A DNA stretch of 64,000 nt from Ascidia mentula. Lineage: Eukaryota; Chordata; Ascidiacea; Phlebobranchia; Ascidiidae. The notes under the pieces are model-generated. The model was given only the letters and a program-made list of their open reading frames with translations, did no database searches and was not told the origin of the DNA. Shown here piece by piece: positions 49,801 to 64,000 of the stretch. The DNA lies in NCBI GenBank assembly GCA_947561715.1, contig OX387203.1, forward strand, positions 1 to 64,000. Reading direction: 5' to 3'. Position numbers and translations under genes: made by a program. Within the stretch, counting starts at the first letter, position 1. Every line of letters begins with the position of its first letter.

Positions 49801-52800
49801 ACATGTGCGATTGTTCAGCCCGTTCTTAAACGTTCCTTCAAGTCGGGCGTTGTGATTGGTTTGTGCGAGAAACAGAAGGACGGGTTGAGGACATTGCTGA
49901 GCGCGATCGGAAATCTTCATTGTAACGGAGCAAACTTGAAAGTAAACAACCTGTTCGGTCACGCATCGCCACCACTACAGTCATGTGACAAGTTCTTAAG
50001 TCACGTGGACTGGGATCATGACCAATCATGGTTCGTCCCGTCGCCATATCAATTCTCAAGTTCTGGCGGGAAACCCACAGACGCTCTTTTCAAAATTGGT
50101 GAGAGTTAATTTGTAACAGAGGGGTCCGAATCAATGTGAGAATTACTTCTAGACACGTCACCAAACTCAGATGATCGCTACTTGTGTGATCACGTGATAG
50201 ACGGCCGTCCGATCCTGCCTGCAACAGTTCTCTTGCGCCTCGCGTGGCAGACTTTTGCCAACTACCTAGAAATTCCACTTGACGATATTTCTCTACAGTT
50301 CGATGACGTCACCATACACGACGCAACATTTCTCAGTCAAAAAGGTAATGACATCACAATAAACGTCATCCGTATGTAATATTGTCTCCGACAGAGCTAC
50401 AGCTGCACGTCCAGTTCAATCCCAGTATCCAAGCTTTCACAGTCGCCCACGAGGAAAGACTTCTGGCCAGCGGAAGAGTAAAGCAAATGGAAGGGGAGAT
50501 ACCCCAAGTAGATAACACCACATGTAAACCTGGAAGGAAACTGAGCAGAAAAGAGATTTACCGGAAGTTGAGATTGTGCGGTTATCAATACGGACCAGAA
50601 TTCAAACTCCTTTGGGATGCTGGGCAGGATGGTGCGGGTGTTTGTGGCAAATTGTGGTCTAAATTTATTTTTAAGTTATTTAGGCAAGTTTGGTCGCATA
50701 AAGTTTAACGGGAACTACACCACGTTTATGGATGCCGTCCTTCAATTCACCTTGATTAAGTCACGTGACAACCAGATTCGTCTCCCGACCCGAATTCGAC
50801 AAATCAGGTTTCGACCTTTTCAACCTGATCAAGTTGACTTGCCTGTCGACGTCACAAGGTGATAAAACGGCATTTCCGGTTATTTGTAGAATATTTTAAT
50901 TTACTTTAAACTCGACAGGGAGGGAACCCGGACTTTGGCCGGAGGTCACATGGAGGTCACAGAGTTGCACGTGACACTAACGACCCAACGTAACCTCAGT
51001 ATTCGACCCAATGTAAAAGTCAAAAAGTTCTTTCCATACTTCTGTCAAATCAATGATAGTGACGTCACTAATTATGCTGACGTCATCTTTTCCTGCGTTA
51101 AATCTCATCCGGAGTTTTCCAAGATATCCTCTCTTTCTGTGCCAGAACACTATGTCGTCGGTAATTCCAACAACAAAGAGTCCTCGTTAAAACACAGGAC
51201 ACCAAATCTTATCCAAGTCTTGAATGACGTCACCTCCAATGGTAATATCAGATGACGTATTTTAAAAGTTTTGCAAATTTTTGTTTTGTAGATTCCAAAT
51301 TTTCTCAACATATCGGAGAAAATTTGTTTACTGAATGGCCGAGTAATTACTGTTTGTGGAACGAAGAGATTATGACGTCGACAATAGGAATTGCTGTTTC
51401 AGAACTCATGTTTGACGTAAAACTTGGCGCATATTTTGAAAAACAATCGAACAACGAACGAAGTAAGAAAGAAAATTATGAACAACGAAAGTTTCAAATT
51501 CCATTCACAGATTTTATGGAAACTGCCGAAAAATATCTTGGATCTATTCCAAACTGTAAGTATGAATACCAAAATATTTCCCCAACTAAAAAAATAAGTT
51601 GGGGTGGGGCGCTACCTAGTGACGGCGACTGCAACCTCATCATTGCAAACGACATTTTTGCCGCAGGTATTTATTGGTTTTCTCGTCAAAGATTTCTTGA
51701 ATGAAAACAAACTTGTCCACTAGGGGTCGTAAGAGGGCGCTATATTGTTCAAAAGTTTGTGGAAAATCTTTGCGGGGGGGGATCGTTCGTCATGCTACAT
51801 CACACATGTAAAGGAAATGTTATTCAAGATGTCTGTGACGAAATAATGAAAACATGCGACTCGAATTACGTCACAAGCAGTCTTACTGTTGAACAGGTTA
51901 TTCCCAAAACGGTAAATACCCGCATTTGTTACCAATCTACAAAAACAGGTGACGTCAGAGTTGAAAAGGAAGAACTTTCGGCTTGTTTCACACAAACAAC
52001 AAAAAGATTGCGGAAGCAATTTACTTTTGTTTCGTCTTGATCGTGATTATGACGTCACAAAGAGTGTAACAGTTGAAGTGTCATTAGAGAAGTTGGACTG
52101 GGTTGATCAACTGAAGGTTTGTGTTGAGTTCTATCGGGCGCCACAATTACAACACTCTTTATGTCTAGGATGCTCTGTTAACAACAGATTATGACGTAAT
52201 TCTAATTGGGCGGGAAAATTTGAACGGAGTTGATGAATTTGCGTCAAGTTTACGGCGGGAAATCGGTTCCAACAGGGTCAGGTAAAACCACGTGGCTATC
52301 TCACTATATGTGACGTCACAATTGACTGTTGTCGCAGATCGGTAAGCAATTGTAGCCTCGACGCAGCCTGCGCCCTTCCCGACGCCTTAAACGAGGTGTT
52401 AGAGCGACACCTTGTGGCTAACGTGTACCAGAATGGAAAATGGGGAAGTTTTCAACACGTGACCAGCACGAAGCCAGAACAAGTATTAAGTCCATGAAAC
52501 TTAAAATTACGTAACAACAACTTTGACCTCTAACAATCACTCGACCTTGAACTTTCTAGGTCGCATCCGATCGAAGTTTCCTGCTTCCCGTAACCATAGG
52601 CGACCTGACGTCACTCACCTGGTTTAGCCTCCCACCATCAAGCAAACAAGAATACAAAACCGTCTTTGCCGCTCTTAACTTTCGTGACGTCATGCTTGCG
52701 TCAGGACAGCTCCCCCCTCAAGCCATACCAGGTGCGTGACGTCATTATCGTGTGCGATGTTAAGATAATTGGTTGTTGTTAAAGCTCAAGCGGAAAAATA

Positions 52801-55140
52801 CCGAACTCTTCTTGGATTGGAATTCAGTGGATTTGATCACGTGGGAAGAAAAATAATGGGGATCGTTCCGGGTGAGGGATTTTCAACTCACGTGATCCAG
52901 GATGTACAATTCACGTGGCAAGTTCCTGACCAATGGTAAGCGAGCTTATCACGTGTAATTATCTGCACAGTTGATAACACTTTCACTCAGGACTTTAGCG
53001 GAGGCAGCTACGGTTCCAGTGGTTTACAGCACGGCCTACTACGCCCTGGTTGTCCGAGGTCGACTGAGACCCGGGGAATCCATACTTGTACATTGTGGGG
53101 CTGGGGGGGTTGGACAGGCTGCGATCACCCTGGCGCTGGCGAGGGGATGCACCGTTTACACAACTGTTTCCAGTGACGAAAAAAAACAATTTCTTAAACG
53201 AAGATTTCCTCAACTCGACGATGAAAGTTTTGCCCAATCACGAGACGCCACGTTTGAGCGGGATATTTTGAACAGGACCAATGGAAAAGGTCAATTTACG
53301 CTGAAATACAATTATTTTGCCGTTGGCTTGAATGTAAATTAGTTAAATGCATCGAGTAAGATCTTTATGGCAGTCTGTTCCAGGTGTGGATCTGGTCCTC
53401 AACAGTTTATCCGGGGAAAAGCTTTTATCGAGTGTGCGTTGCCTTGCCAACCATGGAAGATTCCTTGAAATCGGAAAGTTCGACTTGGTTAAAAATAACA
53501 AGCTTGGTAAATGAACCGCCTCGTCGATAAAACCGCATGATCTAAAACCCAATCATTGCAGGTTTGTCCATTTTCCTTAAAAATATTTCATTTCACGGAA
53601 TTCTGCTTGATTCATTACTTGGTGACGTCACCGAGCAGTGGCTGCAAGTGAGAGAACTGGTTCAGAAGGGAATAGAAAAAGGGGAAGTCAAACCTCTGTC
53701 GCATCGGATATTTCAAAAGTTCGTTAAGTTTAACCGAATAAATGAAGAATACACTTTAAAATTACGTAACATAGAAATGACGTGGAATCAGCATTCCGAC
53801 TCATGACGCAAGGAATTCACATTGGAAAAGTAATTGTTGACGTCACAAGCAAGGCAGATCACGTGACCAACAGGTTGGTGTTAAGCTTGAATTTGTTCGA
53901 ATAAATTGCGTGAACTCCCACAGAATATCCTTTGAACCTGACCTGTGTTACGTCATAACCGGAGGTCTCGGCGGTTTTGGAATGGAGCTTTGTGATTGGA
54001 TTGTAAGAAGAGGCGCGAAAAAAATCATTATTACGTCACGTTCAGGTAAATGCCTTCTGTCTAAACTTTTTGGATTAAAAAGTTGTGTGTTAGGATTGAG
54101 AACGGGTTACCAAGAGCATTACGTCACCGGGTGGGAGGGAAAAGGAGTGTCTGTATCCATTAGCAACAGTGACGTCAGCACACCGGAGGGCGCGTCAGCT
54201 TTGCTAGATGAGAGGACGGGAGGAGTTTTTCATCTTGCAATGGTCATGGAAGACAGAATGTTCGAAAAGCAGACAAAGGAATCTTTCGAGAAGGTTTTCC
54301 GGCCTAAGTGTGACGGAATAATCAACCTCGACAAGTTAACCCAGCAACAATTTTCACTGTGACGTTTTATTAATTTTGTTGTTTTTTTCTTCAGATATTC
54401 CAGAATAAAATCCCCCAATCTGAAATATTTTGTTGCGTTTTCGAGTGTGGCAAGCTTCAATGGAACGAAAGGACAATCCAACTACATTTTGGCCAATTCT
54501 GTGATGGAACAGTTATGTCGCCGACGTCACAATGACCAACTTCCAGCTGTCGCGATCGAGTGGGGTGCGGTCGGTGACGTAGGTATCGCAGCGGAGAGAT
54601 TCGGTGATTCCCCCGTTGCGGGAACACTTCCTCAGCCGATATCATCTTGTCTCAAGGTGAGAGGTGGTTGGTTGTCATGACGACCCCCGGTGTTAGCCCC
54701 ACGTCACTGAATTGTTACACGTATATTATTATTTCGGCTTTAGTTAAGCGGGGTAACTATTAGAAAAATATTTAGAGTCTGGACGAACTCTTGTCATTGG
54801 GCCAACCTGTGGTTGCTTGTTACGTCATACATAAAAAAACAACGAAACGCGAACTTCAGAAAAATTCTTCTCCCGTTCCGGCTGTTGCGAGGATCCTGGG
54901 AATCCCCGTAAGTTGAATCGAAGCAGAATGTCACAAAACTCTTTTCCGTTTAAAACGAGTTGATGACGACAGGACTTAACGAAAGTGGATGGTGACGTGA
55001 AGCTGGGGAGACTCGGCGCGGATTCACTGATGACGTCAGAAGTTAAACAACTACTGGCGCGTGACTACGGAATTGTCAAAGAAACGTACCAAATACGTGA
55101 CGTCACGTTTGCCGAACTGAAAACCTATAAACTGACGTCA
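46757..55140. repeat. Cluster of TGACGTCA palindromes across the synthase gene
   Basis: At least 20 exact TGACGTCA copies by eye. Placed examples are 46757-46764, 46888-46895, 46971-46978, 55098-55105 and 55133-55140. They lie in exons (often reading DVT or VTS) and in introns. About 0.1 copy would be expected at this composition and length, and only about five were noticed elsewhere in the window. The octamer is the CRE (CREB/ATF) site, but whether it acts as one here is not shown. Confidence 0.75.
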
Positions 55141-55212
55141 CAACAAAAATTCCCTGATGGCAGAAAGTTCCAGCGCTTGCGTTCGTCATCATCGATGGAA
55201 GCAAAGAAGTGA
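46838..55212 (+). CDS. Animal FAS-like type I polyketide synthase (KS-AT-DH-psiMT-ER-KR-ACP, no TE)
   Basis: Multi-exon megasynthase with introns often 50-60 nt. KS (about 46838-48450): DTACSSS active-site Cys, EAHGTGT and [10 protein letters not shown] histidines. AT (about 48824-49860): GHSVGE nucleophile and YLRGKCVKQ with the Arg that binds a malonyl carboxylate. DH (from about 50180): [10 protein letters not shown] (HxxxGxxxxP). A degenerate methyltransferase-like region covers about 51250-52200. ER (about 52260-53830): NADPH motif [13 protein letters not shown] (about 53910-54680): ITGGLGGFG and catalytic NY. ACP (about 54975-55140): LGADSLM, the pantetheinylated Ser. The frame then stops after a short Ser/Lys-rich tail, so the FASN thioesterase is absent. 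Sequence is closest to animal FASN, as in the animal FAS-like PKS group. Product and release mechanism unknown. A CYP4 gene ends 99 bp away, tail to tail. Confidence 0.9.
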
Positions 55213-55311
55213 ATGGGTGTGAATATTTCAACATATTAATCAGTTTCGCTTGATTTGTGTTTAATTATTTTAACAACAAGAATGAACATGAATACTCAGA
55301 GACAAAATACA

Positions 55312-57733
55312 TTAAACATAATCTCTTCGTTGTATGTTAAGATATAATCCTCCACGGGCCCTGTAAATTATCTCATGACAATGCACAATCTCTCTGCTGC
55401 CATCTGGTGTGAGTTTAAACTTCCTCAAGATTTGAGCAAGAATTATTTTTACTTCATTCATGGCGAAGTGTTGCCCGATGCAATTTCTGCAATGTAAACG
55501 AAATGTTTTCCAATCATAGAACTTGGGTACATTTGGACATTTAGATCATTCTATTTCTTTAGTTTAGGAAATCAAAATGTCGAAAATTCCATTTTAATTT
55601 TGACAGTTAAAAAATGTAGTTGTATAAATATGACTGGAGATTCTGCAACAACACAAGGTGGATACCTTGGTCCAGATGAAAATGGTATGAAAGCGTGGTG
55701 GTTTTGATTTGCTGCTCGTTCAACCGTGAACCTGTCAGGGTTAAATTTCTGAGGATCTTTCCAAAACTGTGGATTTCTATGGAGTCCGATAATTGAAATT
55801 TGAACAGTTGTCCCTGTTAAGTAGTTTTTAAATAATGATCAACATGGTGGTGATGTCGCCACCTTTTAATATTTTTCTTCCTTTAAATCTAATATCCTTG
55901 TTAAGTTTTCGTAGGATGAGAGGTACGGGTGGAAACAATCTTAAACTTTCTTTAATACATCGAGTCAGATACGGGAAACGAGAAAGATCTGACCTGTGAC
56001 AAAATGTTGGCCATTCATAATTTTCTTCACATATTTTTTTTACCATCTGATATTTTCGATCTCTCCCAAAACTACGTTGATTTCATTGTAACAAAATTCC
56101 TGGTGTTTTGGGTTTTTTGCAAGACAGTAAAGTGTCCATGTGATGGCACTAGCAGTGGTGTCATGACCTTCAAATAGGAAAGTGTCAACCTCAGCCCTAA
56201 TCTCTTCGCTGGTCAAACCCTTGCCATCAGAATCCTGAGAACAGGTTTATTCACTTCAAAATGAATAAGATTAAAAACTCTCAAATCAACCTTAGCCTGC
56301 AACAGGATGTCAAGGAAATCAAGATATTCTTTACTGCCACCCGAAGGACATTGTTTGCGATTAAAAATCATTCCTTCTGAAATTTCATGAACAATGTCAC
56401 AAGCTTGTTTGAAAGCTTTTCCATCTTTTCTGAAAAATAATTCTGCAGCTTCAATTTTTTCATTTAATTATTTAGGTGTTGTACACGTTGCATACGTGGA
56501 GTAATAATAAAACGGAAATCTCATCAACAAGTTTCTGCTTCGTCCACGTGATGTTAACAGCTCAGACAGCTTGTAGATTGAGGATATGTATCTGTCTTCA
56601 TTTCTAAGCAACAAACTTTATGCAAAACATGCACTTCAACATAGAAACCTTACCCATCCTGGCAATCGGATTTGTAACTCATCAAACACATCAGAATCGT
56701 GTCGAGCGTCAGCAAACTTGATTGTTTGAATATTTCTGCATTGTAAACTTTGCCATTTCTTGTCTGTTCCATTAATTTCATCTAACAAAAACATTACTAG
56801 ACATAGGAAAGAATATTTGAAATATTAAACGTCATCCATAAATATTGGGTTTTTATAATCTCACCACCAAAGTCTTTGAACACTTGTTCATGATCTTAAC
56901 ATAAGGTTTCAATATTTCAAAGTGAAATGCAGACGTCAGTAGTTTTCGATGACGGTACCACTCCCAGTCATTGAGAACCAATAAACCTCTACCTGAAAAC
57001 AGAGGATTTTTTCAAACCGTTTGTTATGTTTATAAGATAGAGGGCGGTATCTCAAGCCAGTAAATAAAATATACTTCGGAACATTTTGAATAAATATTTA
57101 AGGATTGACTTTACTTCAAAACAGAGTTGAAATGATCACCCACCAAGCCAAGGGATAAGAGATTTGTATGAAGATCCAGCTTTTGGTGTCTCCCAAGCTA
57201 TGAACACAGAAGATTAAATATTACAAAACACAAAACAATGATTTTTACCTGTCGCAGTGAGTACTTGTTTGACGATTGTCGGATCGTAGAGCATAAGAAT
57301 TGCCCGAAATGGACCAGGGTATATTGTAAAACCACCATCAAACTTTTTCTCTTGTTCAGTAAAATATGATATAAATCTCTTGGGCTCCTTATTTCCTTTG
57401 GTGACCTGAATAAGAAACAGTTCACATTTATAAGCAAGGTATATACAAGCAACTGACCATGCCCAGATGACCCCAGAACCAATGACAATCTGGACCCTTC
57501 CATTCATCACGAAGATTTTTTCTGATCTTGAAAAACTTTGAAAGTCTGTTTATGAAAAAAAACATGTTATAAGTGAAGAGATTCTCAGGAGCAACAACAA
57601 TATCAAACCTTCTTAAAACTTTAAGACCAAAGTAAAGCAGAAATACGACGAAAACCGTCCACAAACTAATTGAACAGTAATACACTACACCATCCAACGG
57701 ACTCTCTTCAGTGATCTTCAATTTTTCATCCAT
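55312..57733 (-). CDS. Cytochrome P450, CYP4 family
   Basis: Membrane monooxygenase; CYP4 enzymes typically omega-hydroxylate fatty acids and related lipids. Multi-exon, minus strand. The start is [15 protein letters not shown] at 57733, followed by an N-terminal anchor ([15 protein letters not shown]). Then HWFWGHLGH and [14 protein letters not shown]. The CYP4 signature [13 protein letters not shown] in helix I lies near 56157-56195. Helix K is [13 protein letters not shown] (ExxR). The heme loop FIPFSSGPR is split by an intron and joined in phase to [11 protein letters not shown] at 55494, with the axial Cys in RNCIG. The end is [11 protein letters not shown] with stop 55314-55312. Its 3' end faces the polyketide synthase across 99 bp. 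It could modify the synthase product, but a general lipid hydroxylase role is equally possible. Confidence 0.92.
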
Positions 57734-59386
57734 TGTTAACAAACTTTGTAACAAACTGTTTGACCTACAGCAACAGCACAAAAGGCAGTTTCATTGTAAA
57801 TTGCATGACTCAGCGTTATACTTGACCCAATCATCCAAAATACGGTTATTGTATTTACACCAATTGTTTTTGCTCAACAAATTATGAATTTAAAACAGCC
57901 TTCATGTCCAAATTAATCGTTCACTTGTAAGTTTAGAAAATAGTTTTGCCGAATGCTGTAGTCGCCACAGTTTTTTTTGAGCAACACAGGGATTTGAACC
58001 CACGATATCCTGGCCACGAATCCCGATCAGGTTTTTTTCTTGGTTTACGGGTCGGGCGCTTGGGTCGTTAATAACGTTGTTCGGAGGTTAAATAAAAATT
58101 TACAGGAACAATTGAATTTACACAAAATATAAACCAGTGTGTTTTCGTATACTTGGCGCAGACCGTTTCCTTTTCCACACAATAAACTGGTTAATTTTCT
58201 GTTAGTTTTTGGCAGCTTTGTATCTATGTTGAAACATATGTGGGGAATTTTTCCAGAACAAAATACCAAGCAGCCTGTCACGTTTACGTAACTTTGGACA
58301 TTTACACATATCATGAACATTGGTCACAAATAGCCAAATTACGTCATTAAAGTTCGGGACCTCTCAAATTCGGATTGTACTGCGGTAAATAGGGATGCGC
58401 ATTTGTTGGTGACCTCATCTCTTAATTTATGGTAGAATTATGTATTTTCCACATCTCTCAAGCCATTCGCACGCAATGTTCGTTGTTTTGTTTGATGGAC
58501 ATGTGGTCATTAACCGACCAGTCTTTGTGCTCGCACGCAATCTCTACGCGAACTGTTCAGTCAATGTTTGCAGAAGTTTCGCTTCTCACGTAATTGTTGT
58601 AATGCATCACTTGTTCTGGTTTGGTTTTCAAGTAATTGTTTTGTGAAGAGAATGGGCTGCTGTCCATCAGATAACATAATATAGCTTTTGTCACGGTAAT
58701 TTTGAACCGACTTTTATCGTAGTATATATATATGTGCATGCTTCCTCGACTAGTTAGTCACAGTCTCTGACTCAGTCCAACTCGGTCTACGTCTAATCAA
58801 CTATGCTGTGCTTGTAATCAGTTTACTAACCAATATAATCGCGTATCCTTGATCTAAAAAATGTCAAAGTAACTTTATATCAGGTTTGCAATTGAAATCA
58901 GGTCAGGAATCACAAAAGGTAGAACTCACGTGTGGCCTTATGTCGAATAGGATTTCTTTTTCTATGGTTAACTAATAGTGTTAATACCCAGCGTTAAGTT
59001 AACAGCATTTGGCATACAAGTCACAGTTCCTTAGTAATGTTTCAGTGCAAAATAAATTTTTGGTGGCCACAATAAACTAGAGATGAAAACCAGCAATTGG
59101 GGGGTCTCCGACTGGTGCAACAACCCCCTCTAGTGACCCCGGTGCCCTCTCCCTCTTCTCATGTCGTATCACAGAGGTTAGCAGATTAAATCGCAGCCGT
59201 GACCAAATGCGATGGAGTTTAATTGTCGATAATTTACGTGAATAAACCAAAACACACAGGGTTGACTAAAAACCACCGCTCTAAAATTAAAATCGTAAAA
59301 AAAACAATCCTGTATTTTCAGAAAACCTCCAATAGAATCAACCGCCAAAAACAACTGAAAACTAAGCAACGCAACATTTTCTTATT
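57734..59386. other. Intergenic, P450 to astacin gene
   Basis: 1.65 kb without a recognisable gene. Contains a tRNA-like B box on the minus strand near 57985-57999 (listed separately). Confidence 0.5.
57966..58030 (-). repeat. tRNA-derived (pol III B-box) SINE-like fragment
   Basis: The minus strand reads GTGGGTTCAAATCCC, an exact B box (GGTTCAAATCC), after a tRNA-like stretch. No A box is seen at the right distance and the T stem is imperfect, so it is a relic rather than a tRNA gene. Confidence 0.35.

Positions 59387-64000
<4,614 letters not shown>

Noticed and set aside
57966..58030. tRNA gene on the minus strand
   Set aside because: B box present, but no A box at proper spacing and the T stem does not pair fully.

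Overview
This window starts at a eukaryotic chromosome end and runs inward. Bases 1-1484 are (CCCTAA)n, i.e. TTAGGG telomere read on the C strand. A near-perfect 8-bp TTAGAGGG satellite follows to 4375, and then AT-rich gene-bearing DNA. Introns are short (often 50-300 bp) with GT-AG ends, and the encoded proteins look like vertebrate orthologues. Some genes are packed closely in the same direction, with splice acceptors that have no partner donor upstream of start codons. One gene is an astacin protease carrying thrombospondin type-1 repeats. Together these point to an invertebrate chordate, most likely a tunicate (ascidian). This is inference from content, not a database match.

Layout. 4.4-10.4 kb: a hAT-type element, then minus-strand MOCS2 (MOCS2A and MOCS2B in one transcript), METTL17 and USP30. 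10.8-11.5 kb: a second hAT element. 12.8-13.1 kb: an unrecognised two-exon gene for a 77-residue membrane protein. 13.3-16.1 kb: TM9SF1 (minus), divergent from PDPK1 (plus, 16.7-18.4 kb). 21.7-22.9 kb: TMEM106 (minus). 23.3-23.5 kb: a broken POLR2J (RPB11) copy. 23.8-27.6 kb: two copies of a dispersed repeat, one split by a third hAT element. 28.3-31.9 kb: CUL4 (minus). 33.6-35.4 kb: an intronless TMEM8/PGAP6 gene (plus). 35.9-41.7 kb: an M13 zinc peptidase (minus). 46.8-55.2 kb: a FAS-like polyketide synthase (plus). 55.3-57.7 kb: a CYP4 cytochrome P450 (minus), ending 99 bp from the synthase. 59.4 kb to the window end: an astacin/TSP1/VCBS protein (minus), whose 5' end lies outside.

How genes may work together. 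MOCS2A and MOCS2B are the two subunits of molybdopterin synthase and appear to share one mRNA. METTL17 and USP30 beside them both act at mitochondria. The synthase, which has no thioesterase, and the tail-to-tail P450 form a plausible two-gene biosynthetic locus near the telomere. The TGACGTCA palindrome is strikingly enriched across the synthase gene, in exons and introns alike. The other genes are unrelated housekeeping or membrane functions. Three introns carry 26-33 bp minisatellites.
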